The notes: generated from the letters alone by a model not told the origin. DNA of 55,728 nucleotides from Bacteroidota bacterium (GCA_027484685.1 JAIXSO010000009.1:1-55728); one strand, 5' to 3'; counted from the first letter of the stretch, positions 6,274-16,703 are shown. Translations and numbers: made by a program.

Positions 6274-9200
6274 ATGCTTTTAAAACCCTTTCGCATTTTT
6301 ACCTTATCCATTGGATTTTTATTGTTAACCATTTCGGTTTTTGCACAAGTAAATTTACCCAAAAAGTACCAAAGTCTTTTATGGGAAATTTCGGGTAATG
6401 GCTTAAAAAAACCTTCGTACTTGTATGGAACCATGCATGTAAGCGATAAGTTGGTATTTAACCTCCCCGACTCTTTTTTTATAGCCATAAAAAAAGTAGA
6501 TGCGGTGGCTTTAGAGCTAAACATGAATACTTGGATTGACGATATTATGTTAATGCAAGAGGCAGAAGCTAAAAATAACTTTATGCCTTTTTACAATAAT
6601 AACGGGGGCTTTTACAGCAATGCCTTTAACTTAGATGCGCCAACTGAAAATGATTTAAAAGCCATTATTCAGTTTAGACCAACCATAAGCGAAAGGCTTA
6701 TGTACAGAAATAACCGCCAAAACAGCGATTACCAAGAAGATACTTATTTAGATGCTTTTATTTTTCAAGCAGGAACCAAGCTAAACAAAACTGTAATTGG
6801 GTTAGAAAATTTTAAACAAACCGAAGTGCTTTCGAAAAAAGCCGAAAAGGAAGAGAAAGATGCGGCCAACGATGAAAAAAAGAAAGAAGAAAGAGAGCAA
6901 AAACTACTTTGGCTAAAAGAAATTAGAGGCGATAAAGAGTTTTATGAACTAATGGATGATAGTTACCGCAAAGGTGATTTGGATTTATTAGATAGCTTAA
7001 ACAAGCTTACAGATAGTGAGGGTTTTTTAAGATACATGCTTTATGAGCGCAATGCTATTATGGCCAATAAAATGGATTCAATTATGAAAAAAATGTCGTT
7101 GTTTACCGGAGTTGGTGCATCGCATTTGCCGGGCGATAGTGGCATTATCAATATGTTGCGCAAAATGGGTTATAAAGTTAGGCCAGTTGTTTCTAATAAA
7201 TTCGATATAAAATCAAAAACCGTAATTGACGAAACCCGCTTTCCAACTCAAATGAAAGTACAATACGCTCATGATTCTGTTTTTTCGGTTTCAGCTCCCG
7301 GTAAATTGTACGAAATTCCAGTTTATGGCTCCTACAAATATTACTTGTTTAACGATATGGGCAATGGAAGTTATTACTGTGTACAGCGTATGAATCATTA
7401 TGGAAAACTATTAGGCCAAAACCAAGATTATATTTTAAAACGCATTGATAGCCTCATTTTCGAAAATATTCCGGGTAAGTTAATCAGTAAAAAAGAATCA
7501 AAAACAGTTTTGGGTTATCCTAAAATTGAAATCATTAACAAAACCGCTAAAGGCGATATTCAAAAACAACAAATAATTATTACTCCTACCGAAATTTATT
7601 GCTTTAAAATGAGCGGAAATCAAGAGTATGTTTCGAAGGGAACCGAAGCCAACGATTTTTTTAACTCCATTACTTTTTACGAAACCAATAAAAACAATTC
7701 TACCTATCAATCGCCTTTTGGTTATTCGGTTTCAGCGCCAACCAATAAGGTAATAAGCATTACTCCAGCCTTATCGTACAATAAAGTTCAAAACGAAATT
7801 TTAAATGGTTGGTCAAAAAATAACGAAACCTATTCGTTGGTAATTGCCGCATCGCTTTTCGATTTTGATTATTTAGAAGAAGATACCTTTGAGTTAAACA
7901 TGCTTGCCGAACGCTTTTGTTTACAAACCAATAGCACACTTGCTAGCAGATCAATATTTACTAAAAGTGTCAAACCAACTATAAACTTTAGCTTTGTTCA
8001 GAAAAACAATACTGCACAAAAAACCTTTGCCCAAATTATAATTTCGGGTGCTAATTATTTTTTACTGTGCTCATCGGCTGATAGCAATGCTTCAAATACT
8101 TTTTTCAATTCATTTTCGGTAAATAATCAAACTTACAAAACACCATTTACCAAAATTACCGATACCACACTTTGTTTTTCGGCCCAAGCCCAAGAGTTTA
8201 AAAATCTTTATTCTGATTTAATTGAAACAGGAAATAATAATAACAACCGATACAATTATTACAACGAAAAAGAAGACGAAAACGACAAATGGTTTTTACC
8301 CAAAAAAGAAGCGCGTGTTTATACCTCGCTCGATACCAAGGAAAAAGTATATGTAGAATTCCGAAAATTTAGCATGTATTACCACGAAGATAATATGCAA
8401 GAGTTTTGGAAACTGAGAGAAAATACTTTTGCTAACAAAGGCAGTTTAAGAATTTCTAGGACTTCTACCACCAAAAATGGCAATAATACAGAACACAGCC
8501 TTTTACTTACCGATACAGGTTGTTCAAGAGGTATTTTGATAAAAACAGTTTTGCGTTGTGGCGTTTTATACACCCTTAAAACAGTGGTAGATACAACTCA
8601 AGAGTTATCGGCTTTTACCAAAACATTTTATAACTCATTTACACCAAAAGATACTTGTATTGGTATTGATGTGTTAACCAATAAATTAAATCCTTACTTT
8701 TTTAGTTTAATTTATTCAAAAGATTCGATTGAGAGTAAAAAAGCAAAAGGTGCTATTGAATACGTACAAGAAAATATGCGTGCCGAAAATGTGCCCGATT
8801 TAATAAAAACCATTAACCATGAGGAATTTAACAAGCTTCCTTCTTCTGACAAAAAAGAATTGATTAGCTGTTTTGAAAAAGTAAAATCAAAAGAAACCAT
8901 TCCTTTTTTAACCAATTTATACCAACAATATGCCGATTCAGTTGAAATTGAATTGGCTATTTTGCGCACTTTAGGTTTATTACAAACCCAAGAAGCTACC
9001 AAAACTTTCTTAAAACTTTTAACCATTGATGTGCCTATAACCACCAACGAAAATGGCGTTTCAAACATTTTAGCCGGCTTTTTCGATAGTTTAGAAATAG
9101 CTCAGTTTTTGTTTCCCGAAATTATAAAATATACCAAATACCCAGAATATAAAAACTTGATTTATAATTTAATGGCCGAAATAAATGAAGACAATATTTT

Positions 9201-9978
9201 TAAAGATAATCAATATAAAAGTGCTGTTGGCGAAATTTTATTAGATGCCAATTACGAACTTAAAAAATACATTTCTGATAAAGACAGAGACAAAGAACCT
9301 TACCGATATGGTTACTCAAAATACGAAAGTGTCTACTACGATTTAAATTACAGACAACAAAAAATTTATAATTACACCTCACTATTAGCGCCATTTTATA
9401 AAAATAAAGATGTAAATAAATTTTTTAGTAAACTACTCAAATCAACTACTAGCGAAATGTTTAGCAGCATTATTTATGGTCAATTAATAAATACTGGAAT
9501 TACTTTTCCAGATTCAATTGCTACCAAATATTCTGCCTCTGTTTCTGCTAGAATTGTTTTTTACAAAATACTTAAAAAAGAAAATCACTTAAGCTTTTTC
9601 GATAAAAAGTATTTAACCCAAAAAGAACTTGTTATATCTGATTTATACGGAAACAAAGAAGGTTTTAACAACGATACTTTGGTATTGCTTCAAACGTATT
9701 CTGTATTTTCAAATAATAAAATGGGAAATGTGTATGTATTTAAATGCAAACCAAAAGACAAAAGAATTTGGAAATTAGGTTATTCTGCTGTTCATCCAGC
9801 CGATTTAAGTGCAGTAAATTTAAAAGCAGAGTTTACCAAAATTGGTTTTTCGTTTGATGTAGAAAGCCAAATGCAAAAAGAAATTACCAATTTACTCAGA
9901 CGAATTAGAATAGAGGAACGAAATAGAGCCTCTATGAACGACTTTGAACTTGAATCTGAATCAGACTACGATTATTAG
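6274..9978 (+). CDS. TraB/GumN-family protein with very long C-terminal extension, secreted
   Basis: A 1234-residue protein with a signal peptide (residues 1 to about 25, ending SVFAQ). Residues 30-310 match the TraB/GumN pattern: LLWEISGNG, YLYGTMHVSD, VDAVALELN, and the closing GVGASHLPGDSGI followed by MGYKVRPV. TraB-fold proteins share an erythromycin-esterase-like fold, and their role is mostly unclear. The family is usually about 280-350 residues, so some 900 residues are extra. They include two alpha/beta stretches (about 310-870) and a helical, HEAT-like section (about 880-1000). A long charged segment (KKAEKEEKDAANDEKKKEE) lies within the TraB part. The protein is alone on the plus strand, bounded by a strong terminator at 9988-10029. 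Confidence 0.75.
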   Translation: MLLKPFRIFTLSIGFLLLTISVFAQVNLPKKYQSLLWEISGNGLKKPSYLYGTMHVSDKLVFNLPDSFFIAIKKVDAVALELNMNTWIDDIMLMQEAEAKNNFMPFYNNNGGFYSNAFNLDAPTENDLKAIIQFRPTISERLMYRNNRQNSDYQEDTYLDAFIFQAGTKLNKTVIGLENFKQTEVLSKKAEKEEKDAANDEKKKEEREQKLLWLKEIRGDKEFYELMDDSYRKGDLDLLDSLNKLTDSEGFLRYMLYERNAIMANKMDSIMKKMSLFTGVGASHLPGDSGIINMLRKMGYKVRPVVSNKFDIKSKTVIDETRFPTQMKVQYAHDSVFSVSAPGKLYEIPVYGSYKYYLFNDMGNGSYYCVQRMNHYGKLLGQNQDYILKRIDSLIFENIPGKLISKKESKTVLGYPKIEIINKTAKGDIQKQQIIITPTEIYCFKMSGNQEYVSKGTEANDFFNSITFYETNKNNSTYQSPFGYSVSAPTNKVISITPALSYNKVQNEILNGWSKNNETYSLVIAASLFDFDYLEEDTFELNMLAERFCLQTNSTLASRSIFTKSVKPTINFSFVQKNNTAQKTFAQIIISGANYFLLCSSADSNASNTFFNSFSVNNQTYKTPFTKITDTTLCFSAQAQEFKNLYSDLIETGNNNNNRYNYYNEKEDENDKWFLPKKEARVYTSLDTKEKVYVEFRKFSMYYHEDNMQEFWKLRENTFANKGSLRISRTSTTKNGNNTEHSLLLTDTGCSRGILIKTVLRCGVLYTLKTVVDTTQELSAFTKTFYNSFTPKDTCIGIDVLTNKLNPYFFSLIYSKDSIESKKAKGAIEYVQENMRAENVPDLIKTINHEEFNKLPSSDKKELISCFEKVKSKETIPFLTNLYQQYADSVEIELAILRTLGLLQTQEATKTFLKLLTIDVPITTNENGVSNILAGFFDSLEIAQFLFPEIIKYTKYPEYKNLIYNLMAEINEDNIFKDNQYKSAVGEILLDANYELKKYISDKDRDKEPYRYGYSKYESVYYDLNYRQQKIYNYTSLLAPFYKNKDVNKFFSKLLKSTTSEMFSSIIYGQLINTGITFPDSIATKYSASVSARIVFYKILKKENHLSFFDKKYLTQKELVISDLYGNKEGFNNDTLVLLQTYSVFSNNKMGNVYVFKCKPKDKRIWKLGYSAVHPADLSAVNLKAEFTKIGFSFDVESQMQKEITNLLRRIRIEERNRASMNDFELESESDYDY

Positions 9979-9987
9979 TAAATAACA

Positions 9988-10029
9988 GAAAAAACGGCCT
10001 CTTTTTAACTTAAAAGAGGCCGTTTTTTT
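9988..10029. terminator. Bidirectional intrinsic terminator
   Basis: The stem AAAAAACGGCCTCTTTT pairs with AAAAGAGGCCGTTTTTTT. It has T-tracts in both directions and serves the converging TraB-family gene and the flavoprotein reductase, whose stop codon overlaps its right arm. Confidence 0.9.
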
Positions 10030-10747
10030 AATCATACAATTCAAATTTTATATCGTTTTTGGTATAACCCAAAGCCAATAATCTATCTCGTGCTTCTTTA
10101 ATCATTGCGCTCCAGCCGCATAAGTAAAAATAACAAGGTCTTTTATCAGCATAAATATCTTCATACACCTCATGTACATATCCTTTTTTACCATCCCAAT
10201 TTTCATCCTTTTCGCGCGATAAAACCGGTATAAACTCGAAATTACTGTACTCTTTTTGTAACTGCGACATTTCTTCTTTATACAGCAAATCGTCTTTGTA
10301 TCTGCTGCCAAAAATTATTTTTACAGGATAGTGCAATTTTTTATTGTTTACCAAATCGTGCAACATGCTTCGCAATGGTGCAATACCAGTTCCGGTGCAT
10401 AAAAAACAAATTTCTCGGTCTAGTTCCTCAGGTAATAAAAATTTGCCAATGGGGCCTGCTACTTTTACTATGGAGCCAACATTTATGTTTTCCCACATAT
10501 ATGGTGTGCCTTTTCCTGGTGGATTAAGTACTATCAATAATTCAAACTCGTTGGTATTATTTGGAGCGGAAGCTATGCTGTAACTTCGGTATGTAATTTT
10601 TGATTCAATTGGCAAATCAATCATTACAAATTGGCCTGCTTTAAATTGAAATTGAGGTAAATGATGGACTTTAAAAAAGAAACGTTTAGTAGTAGTCGTT
10701 TCGTCAATTATGTTAATTATTTCAGCATCGTAAAAGGTCTGTTTCAT
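10028..10747 (-). CDS. FAD-binding ferredoxin-NADP reductase-like oxidoreductase
   Basis: A 239-residue cytosolic flavoprotein. The FAD signature RSYSIASAP is at about residues 54-62, the phosphate-binding segment follows (GKGTPYMWE), and the NAD(P)-binding motif GTGIAPLRSML is at about 117-127. The C-terminal CGWSAMIKEA pattern is the CG(P/S)xxM motif of this superfamily. Such proteins move electrons between NAD(P)H and ferredoxin, flavodoxin or an oxygenase. No partner gene is adjacent, so the physiological acceptor is open. It appears monocistronic. Confidence 0.85.
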   Translation of the reverse strand: MKQTFYDAEIINIIDETTTTKRFFFKVHHLPQFQFKAGQFVMIDLPIESKITYRSYSIASAPNNTNEFELLIVLNPPGKGTPYMWENINVGSIVKVAGPIGKFLLPEELDREICFLCTGTGIAPLRSMLHDLVNNKKLHYPVKIIFGSRYKDDLLYKEEMSQLQKEYSNFEFIPVLSREKDENWDGKKGYVHEVYEDIYADKRPCYFYLCGWSAMIKEARDRLLALGYTKNDIKFELYD

Positions 10748-10823
10748 AATTGTATTTTTATTAATTACACATGTGAATTAACAAAATAATTATGAAACAA
10801 ACCGATTTAAATCGTTAAATATT

Positions 10824-11840
10824 TTAAACGTTGCTAAATTGCTTTAAAAAGCGGGTATCGTTTATAAAAAATGTTCTTAAATCTTTAACATCATATTTAA
10901 GCATGGTAATACGTTCTATACCCATTCCAAAAGCAAATCCTGTGTATTTTTCTGAATCAATACCGCAATTTTCCAACACATTTGGATCAATCATTCCACA
11001 ACCTAAAATTTCAACCCAACCACTGTGTTTACAAATATTACAGCCTTTTCCTTTGCATATTTGGCAGCTAATATCCATTTCAGCACTTGGTTCTGTAAAT
11101 GGAAAATAACTTGGTCTGAAACGAACTTCTACATCATCGCCAAACATATCTTTTACAAATGCGTATAAGGTTTGCTTTAAATCGGCAAAACTCACCTTTT
11201 CGTCAATGTAAATTCCTTCTATTTGATGAAAAAAACAGTTTGCTCTAGCCGAAATTGCTTCATTTCTATAAACGCGACCTGGCATAATCGCCCGTAAGGG
11301 CGGATTTTTTTGTTGCATTAACCTAACTTGTACGCTGCTAGTATGGGTTCTTAATGCAATTTCCTCATCTATAAAAAACGTATCCTGCATATCGCGCGCA
11401 GGATGATTAGGCGGAAAATTTAAAGCCGAAAAATTATGCCAATCATTTTCTATTTCTGGCCCTTCAGCCATTGTAAAACCTAATTTATTAAAGATTGCGA
11501 CAATTTGATTTTCAGTAATATTTAGTGGATGGCGTGATCCTAATTCTGTTAAATCGGCTGGTAATGTGTAATCTATATTTTGGTTATTATTTCCTCTTTT
11601 ATCTGTTTTAAATTTTTCGGCCGCTTCGTCAAATTTTGCTTGAACGCTGGTTTTTACCACGTTCATTAATTTGCCTAAATCGCGCTTCATTTCATTTGGA
11701 ACTTGTTTAAATTCTTCAAATAAATCATTCATCAAACCTTTACGCGACAAATATTTTAAACGAAAATTTTCTAAATCTTCGCTCGAATTTATTTTATACT
11801 CATGTAGCTTTTGCTGAATCTCTTCTAACTTTTGTTTCAT
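10824..11840 (-). CDS. pheS: Phenylalanine--tRNA ligase alpha subunit
   Basis: A 338-residue class II synthetase alpha subunit. It has an N-terminal coiled-coil region (1-90), motif 2 (PGRVYRNEAISARANCFFHQIEG, about 188-210) and motif 3 (GFAFGMGIERITMLKYDV, about 305-322). The insert CQICKGKGCNICKHSGW is a Cys-rich, probably zinc-binding loop common in Bacteroidota PheS. It charges tRNA-Phe together with PheT. No pheT is adjacent, so the subunits are unlinked here. Length is normal. Confidence 0.95.
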   Translation of the reverse strand: MKQKLEEIQQKLHEYKINSSEDLENFRLKYLSRKGLMNDLFEEFKQVPNEMKRDLGKLMNVVKTSVQAKFDEAAEKFKTDKRGNNNQNIDYTLPADLTELGSRHPLNITENQIVAIFNKLGFTMAEGPEIENDWHNFSALNFPPNHPARDMQDTFFIDEEIALRTHTSSVQVRLMQQKNPPLRAIMPGRVYRNEAISARANCFFHQIEGIYIDEKVSFADLKQTLYAFVKDMFGDDVEVRFRPSYFPFTEPSAEMDISCQICKGKGCNICKHSGWVEILGCGMIDPNVLENCGIDSEKYTGFAFGMGIERITMLKYDVKDLRTFFINDTRFLKQFSNV

Positions 11841-12314
11841 TTTTTATTTTAGAATTTAAATTTTAATCTTTTCAAAATTTGTAACCAATGGTGCGGGATG
11901 CAGGAGTTTTTAATTTTGAAATTTTAACACTGCAAACATAAGTATTCCATTTAAAAATAAAACGGTGCGGGATACCCACACCGTAAATGTATTATAAATT
12001 ATTTTAAAGATATAATTGTAATAATAGTATATGCTGTTAGTTTATGGAATAACTTTTTTTAAAATACTTGTTTTATAGCTTATCAAATTTAACTAACATT
12101 TTGTGCTTTTTATAAAGTACTTAAAACTATGTGATTAGCTATTTATAAACAGCTTGTTAAATGCGACATTCACATTGTATTGTTTATAAAATGTCGCACT
12201 TAATTTGTTAGTTTACTGTGGGTGTAATTGGCATAAATTGGTAGTTATTACATATCCACAAATATTTTGTTTTGCTATCCACTTTTTATTTTAAAATTGT
12301 GGCTAACTATTACC
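11841..12314. other. Intergenic region with short direct repeat and hairpins
   Basis: 474 bases without a gene. The decamer GGTGCGGGAT occurs twice (near 11891 and 11965); the second copy is part of a hairpin CGGTGCGGG-ATA-CCCACACCG (11963-11983), which may act as a terminator for the operon from the right. A second hairpin pairs TGCGACATT (12162-12170) with AATGTCGCA (12190-12198). The rest is AT-rich and shows no coding frame. Confidence 0.5.
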
Positions 12315-13919
12315 TTATTGTTGGTTAATTATATCGTTAATGTTAACGTTTTGTTCCAAGTCCCAGTAAGCCCTGATATTAAACACTTGATTATAGTTAA
12401 ATACTTTTTCTGGTAAAATCATCTTTTCCAAGTCTCCATTATCCCATAATCCATTGTTATTCAAGTCTTCTATTACTTTAATTTTTGCTTCTACAGGATT
12501 TAAATACTCCAATTTCAATTGAGTGCTTTTGTTAACATTAAATTCTCTAATTACTTCATTGGTACTTTTATTCAGTAATTGAAGAATATAATTATGTTTT
12601 GCACCTGCTAATTCTACGTTTAATACTAAGTTTCCATAGTCTTTAAATTGTTTTATATTTATGTTGTAAGTAGTTGATTTATTGTAATTTCCATAAATAT
12701 CTCGTACAGCTGAATCTTTGAATATAATGCTGTATTTTGTTGACTCTTTCCAATTTGTATAAAACCTAAATTTAAATGTATTAGTTTGATAATCAAATAA
12801 TTGTGGTTTAATTGTAACTGTATCTTCTTTGAATAATATGCTATCCTTAATAAATGTTTTTATTGGAAGAGATGCTTCGACTAAAAAAGTATCTAAAGGA
12901 TTGATGTCTGTTTTAGCATTTAAATTCAATTCAGGAAGCTTACTTTTCTTTTTTGGTGTTATTTTGATAGAAAAACTCGTGTCTAACGCGTTTATTTTTA
13001 AAATAGGTATCTCTATGCCATTTTCAACAAATGCTTTTATTGTATCAATTGAATTATTTCCTTTTATTGTTTTTTGATAAATTTGTTTTCCATTATTTAA
13101 AGTTACTAGGAATGACTTGGGTTTATATACAGCCAAATTGTAAATACCAATTTGATTTGAACTTGTATCAAAAATTTTATTTATTTTATGTTCGTTAGGC
13201 TTAAATAAAAATAAGTTATAAAAATTGCTGCTTTTTCTTGTATCTACTTCTAATTTGCTAATTGCGACACTATCGTTTTTCGCGTATTTTAAATCAATTC
13301 CTTCCTTTTTATAGGCATATAAATAAAATTCATCAGCTGGCATATTTTCAATTGTAAATGTTCCATCTGCTTTTGTTTTGGTAAAATAGGTTGGGTTAAA
13401 TTTATAAATTGTAGTATCTGTAAATTGTGATTTTTTGTACAGTGAAACAATTACACCTTCGGTAGGTAAATCAGTATAAGCGTTTTTTACTTTTCCTTTT
13501 ATAAAGTTACTATCAATATAGTTTCCCGTAGAAAATGTATATTGTAAATTATTAGCTACAATTCCTTCATGATTATCTATAACTGCATTACCAAAATTTA
13601 TGGTGTAAGTGGTATTATTTGCTAAAGGTTCTTTGAATTTTATTCTTAGTTCTTTTCCATTTATTAAATATTCTGGAGTCTCCTTTAAAGGTGGACTCAT
13701 TACTATTTGTTTACTAGGATCTTTTAGTTGAATAAATTCATCGAACCTTATTCTTACATCTTGATTGATTGCTGAAAATTTAACAGTTTTATCCTTTGGC
13801 AATACTTCCAACACTTTTGGTTCTATTTCGTCTTTTGGTCCACCTGTTGGCGCAACAATTTGAGCACAGCTAGCCAATATTACTAAACCAAATAAAAGTG
13901 TTTTATTAAATAATTTCAT
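12315..13919 (-). CDS. Ig-like domain lipoprotein
   Basis: A 534-residue lipoprotein with signal peptide and lipobox LASC (Cys at about residue 19). It continues with the CAQIVAPTGGPKDE start typical of a Bacteroidota family. The first domain (residues 30-130) is a Big_5-type Ig fold ending in YTFSTGNYID. A carboxypeptidase-regulatory-like beta-sandwich follows (IKGKVKNAYTDLPTEGVIVSLY). The C-terminus has a dockerin-like EDLNNNGLWDNGD loop, often calcium-binding, that ends many members of this family. It is probably anchored in the outer membrane; the function is unknown. It is the last gene of the seven-gene operon. Confidence 0.8.
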   Translation of the reverse strand: MKLFNKTLLFGLVILASCAQIVAPTGGPKDEIEPKVLEVLPKDKTVKFSAINQDVRIRFDEFIQLKDPSKQIVMSPPLKETPEYLINGKELRIKFKEPLANNTTYTINFGNAVIDNHEGIVANNLQYTFSTGNYIDSNFIKGKVKNAYTDLPTEGVIVSLYKKSQFTDTTIYKFNPTYFTKTKADGTFTIENMPADEFYLYAYKKEGIDLKYAKNDSVAISKLEVDTRKSSNFYNLFLFKPNEHKINKIFDTSSNQIGIYNLAVYKPKSFLVTLNNGKQIYQKTIKGNNSIDTIKAFVENGIEIPILKINALDTSFSIKITPKKKSKLPELNLNAKTDINPLDTFLVEASLPIKTFIKDSILFKEDTVTIKPQLFDYQTNTFKFRFYTNWKESTKYSIIFKDSAVRDIYGNYNKSTTYNINIKQFKDYGNLVLNVELAGAKHNYILQLLNKSTNEVIREFNVNKSTQLKLEYLNPVEAKIKVIEDLNNNGLWDNGDLEKMILPEKVFNYNQVFNIRAYWDLEQNVNINDIINQQ

Positions 13920-13935
13920 TATAAATATGTATGAA

Positions 13936-14826
13936 TTAAGCTTTTTTCACCACAAAAAGTAATGATGAATAATCACCTTTTATGCTTGCATTATTGTTTG
14001 AAATAATTCCGTTAATAGCACCTCTTATCATAGTAAAATTATTTTGTTTATGTGTTTCACTTCTCATTGAAATGTATGGTGCATCAAACAATAATGGTTT
14101 TGTTTCTACAATTTTGAAGCCATGTTTTTCCATTAATAATTTAAAGCTTTTTTGATTGAAATGATAAAGGTGTCTAGGTACATCATATCCATCCCAAAAT
14201 TCTTTGTAGTTGTTAGCGTCCCAACTATCTGAATTAGGTACAGCAATAAACATCGTTCCATCATCTTTCAACAGTTTATTTAATTGAATCATGCGTTCGT
14301 TTAAGTAATGTACATGTTCCAATACATGCCATTGAGTTATTACATCAAAACTATTATGTTCAAAAGTATCTAATTCGTTTTCATTTTTTACTTCATAACC
14401 AAAAGTAGATTTCACGTAATTAATTGCATCATCGCTTACATCTACACCAATACAGTTAAATGTTTTATCTACCACAGCTCCATGTAAAAAGTAACCTAAC
14501 CCACAACCTAAATCCATTAAATTACCTGTTGTATTGTAATTTTTTATCAAGTCGAGTTTTGCTTTGATGCTGTAGTTTCTAACTATATCATAAACTTTAT
14601 ACATTAATCCAAAACCTTCTTTTTTGCCAGCGTGCGATACGTATTTATCACTTTGGTAATACCTACCAATTTCTTCGGTATTTGGTCTTGGATTGGTGAA
14701 TAGAAATGTACATTTTGAACATTTGTTAAGTTCAAAATTTTCGTTAGTTGCTACAAAATCTTTGCATGTTAGTTCAGTAGTAAATTCATTGTTTCCACAA
14801 ACTAAACAGGTAGTTAATTTTTCCAT
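13936..14826 (-). CDS. Class I SAM-dependent methyltransferase with N-terminal zinc finger
   Basis: A 296-residue protein. Four cysteines in two CxxC pairs (CLVCGN at 8-13 and CSKC at 36-39) form a probable zinc site, as in sugar C-methyltransferases and related enzymes. The SAM motif LMDLGCGLGYF is at about residues 103-113, with an acidic GVDVSDDAI and a WHVLEHV motif. The substrate is not evident. The members are often found with surface polysaccharide or lipid genes, but none are adjacent. It starts five bases after mnmG ends, so it is translated from the same operon. Confidence 0.85.
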   Translation of the reverse strand: MEKLTTCLVCGNNEFTTELTCKDFVATNENFELNKCSKCTFLFTNPRPNTEEIGRYYQSDKYVSHAGKKEGFGLMYKVYDIVRNYSIKAKLDLIKNYNTTGNLMDLGCGLGYFLHGAVVDKTFNCIGVDVSDDAINYVKSTFGYEVKNENELDTFEHNSFDVITQWHVLEHVHYLNERMIQLNKLLKDDGTMFIAVPNSDSWDANNYKEFWDGYDVPRHLYHFNQKSFKLLMEKHGFKIVETKPLLFDAPYISMRSETHKQNNFTMIRGAINGIISNNNASIKGDYSSLLFVVKKA

Positions 14827-14831
14827 ATTAA

Positions 14832-16694
14832 TTATCGGCCCAAATGTATCATTAAAACTGAAATATCAGAAGGAGATATTCCACTAATTCTTGCTGCTTG
14901 GCCTAAAGTTCTTGGTTTTTGTTTATTTAATTTTTGTCTTGCTTCACTACTTAAATTATGAATTGATGTAAAATCAAAATCTTCATTGATATTTACGTTT
15001 TCTAATCTATTCATTTTTTCTACCATCAATTGTTCTTTTTCTAAATAACCTTCATATTTCATCAATATTTCACCTTGAAGAATTTCATCTTCATTGTATT
15101 TATTTAAAAAGTTTCCAATTGATTCCACCTTATCTTTCAAAATATGTATGTCTAATTGAGGCCTGGTAACAATCTGCATTAATTTATAATTTTGAGGAAT
15201 TGGTGTGGTATTATATTCTTCCAATAATGGATTAATTTCATCCGGAGTTACGGAAGTTTTCTTAAAATGTTTAACTATTTCATTGGTATGTTCAATTTTT
15301 AGTTTAACATTTTCCAATCTTTCATTGCTTGCTAAACCAATTTTATTTCCAATTTCAGTTAGTCTTATATCAGCATTATCTTGACGTAATAAAATTCTAT
15401 ATTCAGCCCTTGAGGTAAACATTCTATACGGTTCGTCAGTTCCTTTATTTACCAAATCATCAATTAATACCCCTATATAAGCTTCTGATCTCTTAAGTAT
15501 AAATTCTTCTTTTTCTTCAATTTTTAAATGAGCATTTATTCCAGCCATTAATCCTTGACAAGCAGCTTCTTCATAACCTGTCGTCCCATTAATTTGACCA
15601 GCAAAATACAGGTTTTCCATTAGATGAGTTTCTAATGTTAGCTTCAATTGGGTAGGAGGAAAATAATCATATTCAATGGCATATCCTGGTCTAAACATTT
15701 TAGCATTTTCAAATCCAGGAATTAACCTCATGGCTTTTAATTGTATTTCATCAGGCAATGAAGTCGAAAAACCATTTACATATATTTCTACTGTATTCCA
15801 ACCTTCAGGTTCTACAAATATTTGATGTCTATTTCTCTCTGCAAACCTGTTTATTTTATCTTCAATTGATGGACAATACCTTGGGCCTAAACCTTTTATT
15901 CTTCCTGCATACATAGGAGAATCATCGAATCCAGTTCTCAATATGTCGTGCACTTTTTCGTTGGTATAGGTTATCCAACATGGTCTTTGGTTGGTTAAAG
16001 GTTTGGTATTTGTGTATGAAAATTTACCTGGATTTTCGTCCCCTTCCTGAATTTCCATAGCTTCATAATTTAAAGTTCGTCCATCTACCCTTGGTGGAGT
16101 TCCAGTTTTCATTCGCCCACTTTCAAATCCTAAACTTATTAATTGTTCTGTTATTCCACTAGCCGATTTCTCCCCTATTCTTCCACCACCAAATTGTTTT
16201 TGTCCAATATGAATTATACCATTTAAAAATGTTCCATTTGTTAAAACTACAGCTTTTGAATATATATTCATTCCCATTCCAGTTTTAACTCCAACTAGTT
16301 TACCATTTTCTATGAGTAAACCACTTACCATATCTTGCCAAAAGTCTACATTTGGTATTTGTTCTAAATGTTCTCTCCAATATTGTGAAAATAACATTCT
16401 ATCACTTTGTGCTCGTGGACTATACATGGCAGGTCCTTTCGACCTATTTAGTAATCTAAATTGAATAGCAGAGTTATCAGTAACAATTCCTGAATAGCCT
16501 CCTAATGCGTCTATTTCTCTAACTATTTGACCTTTAGCCACACCACCCATTGCTGGATTGCAACTCATTTGGGCTATTTTATTCATATCCATTGTTATGA
16601 GTAAAACTTTGCTCCCCATATTTGCAGCAGCAGCAGCGGCTTCACAGCCTGCATGTCCTGCACCAACTACTATTATATCGTATTTTCCTAACAT
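14832..16694 (-). CDS. mnmG: tRNA uridine-5-carboxymethylaminomethyl(34) synthesis enzyme MnmG
   Basis: A 620-residue FAD protein that, with MnmE, modifies the wobble uridine of several tRNAs. The dinucleotide-binding motif VGAGHAGCEAAAAAA is at residues 10-24. The family signatures CNPAMGGVAKGQIVREIDALGG and GTTGYEEAACQG are present, and the C-terminal domain ends with ARISGISPSDISVLMIHL. Length matches the family (about 620-630). Twenty-two bases separate it from ybeY, and this gap holds a parS-like palindrome. In many bacteria mnmG lies close to the replication origin. Confidence 0.97.
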   Translation of the reverse strand: MLGKYDIIVVGAGHAGCEAAAAAANMGSKVLLITMDMNKIAQMSCNPAMGGVAKGQIVREIDALGGYSGIVTDNSAIQFRLLNRSKGPAMYSPRAQSDRMLFSQYWREHLEQIPNVDFWQDMVSGLLIENGKLVGVKTGMGMNIYSKAVVLTNGTFLNGIIHIGQKQFGGGRIGEKSASGITEQLISLGFESGRMKTGTPPRVDGRTLNYEAMEIQEGDENPGKFSYTNTKPLTNQRPCWITYTNEKVHDILRTGFDDSPMYAGRIKGLGPRYCPSIEDKINRFAERNRHQIFVEPEGWNTVEIYVNGFSTSLPDEIQLKAMRLIPGFENAKMFRPGYAIEYDYFPPTQLKLTLETHLMENLYFAGQINGTTGYEEAACQGLMAGINAHLKIEEKEEFILKRSEAYIGVLIDDLVNKGTDEPYRMFTSRAEYRILLRQDNADIRLTEIGNKIGLASNERLENVKLKIEHTNEIVKHFKKTSVTPDEINPLLEEYNTTPIPQNYKLMQIVTRPQLDIHILKDKVESIGNFLNKYNEDEILQGEILMKYEGYLEKEQLMVEKMNRLENVNINEDFDFTSIHNLSSEARQKLNKQKPRTLGQAARISGISPSDISVLMIHLGR

Positions 16695-16703
16695 TTTATT
16701 TTT

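Noticed and set aside
6243-6524. 93-codon minus-strand frame at the start of the TraB gene
   Set aside because: It is antisense to a signal peptide and TraB motifs that fit the plus strand.
12246-12310. DnaA-box-like words (ATATCCACA, GCTATCCAC, TGTGGCTAAC)
   Set aside because: Each has at least one mismatch to TTWTNCACA and no regular spacing or unwinding element is seen, so an origin at this spot is not supported.
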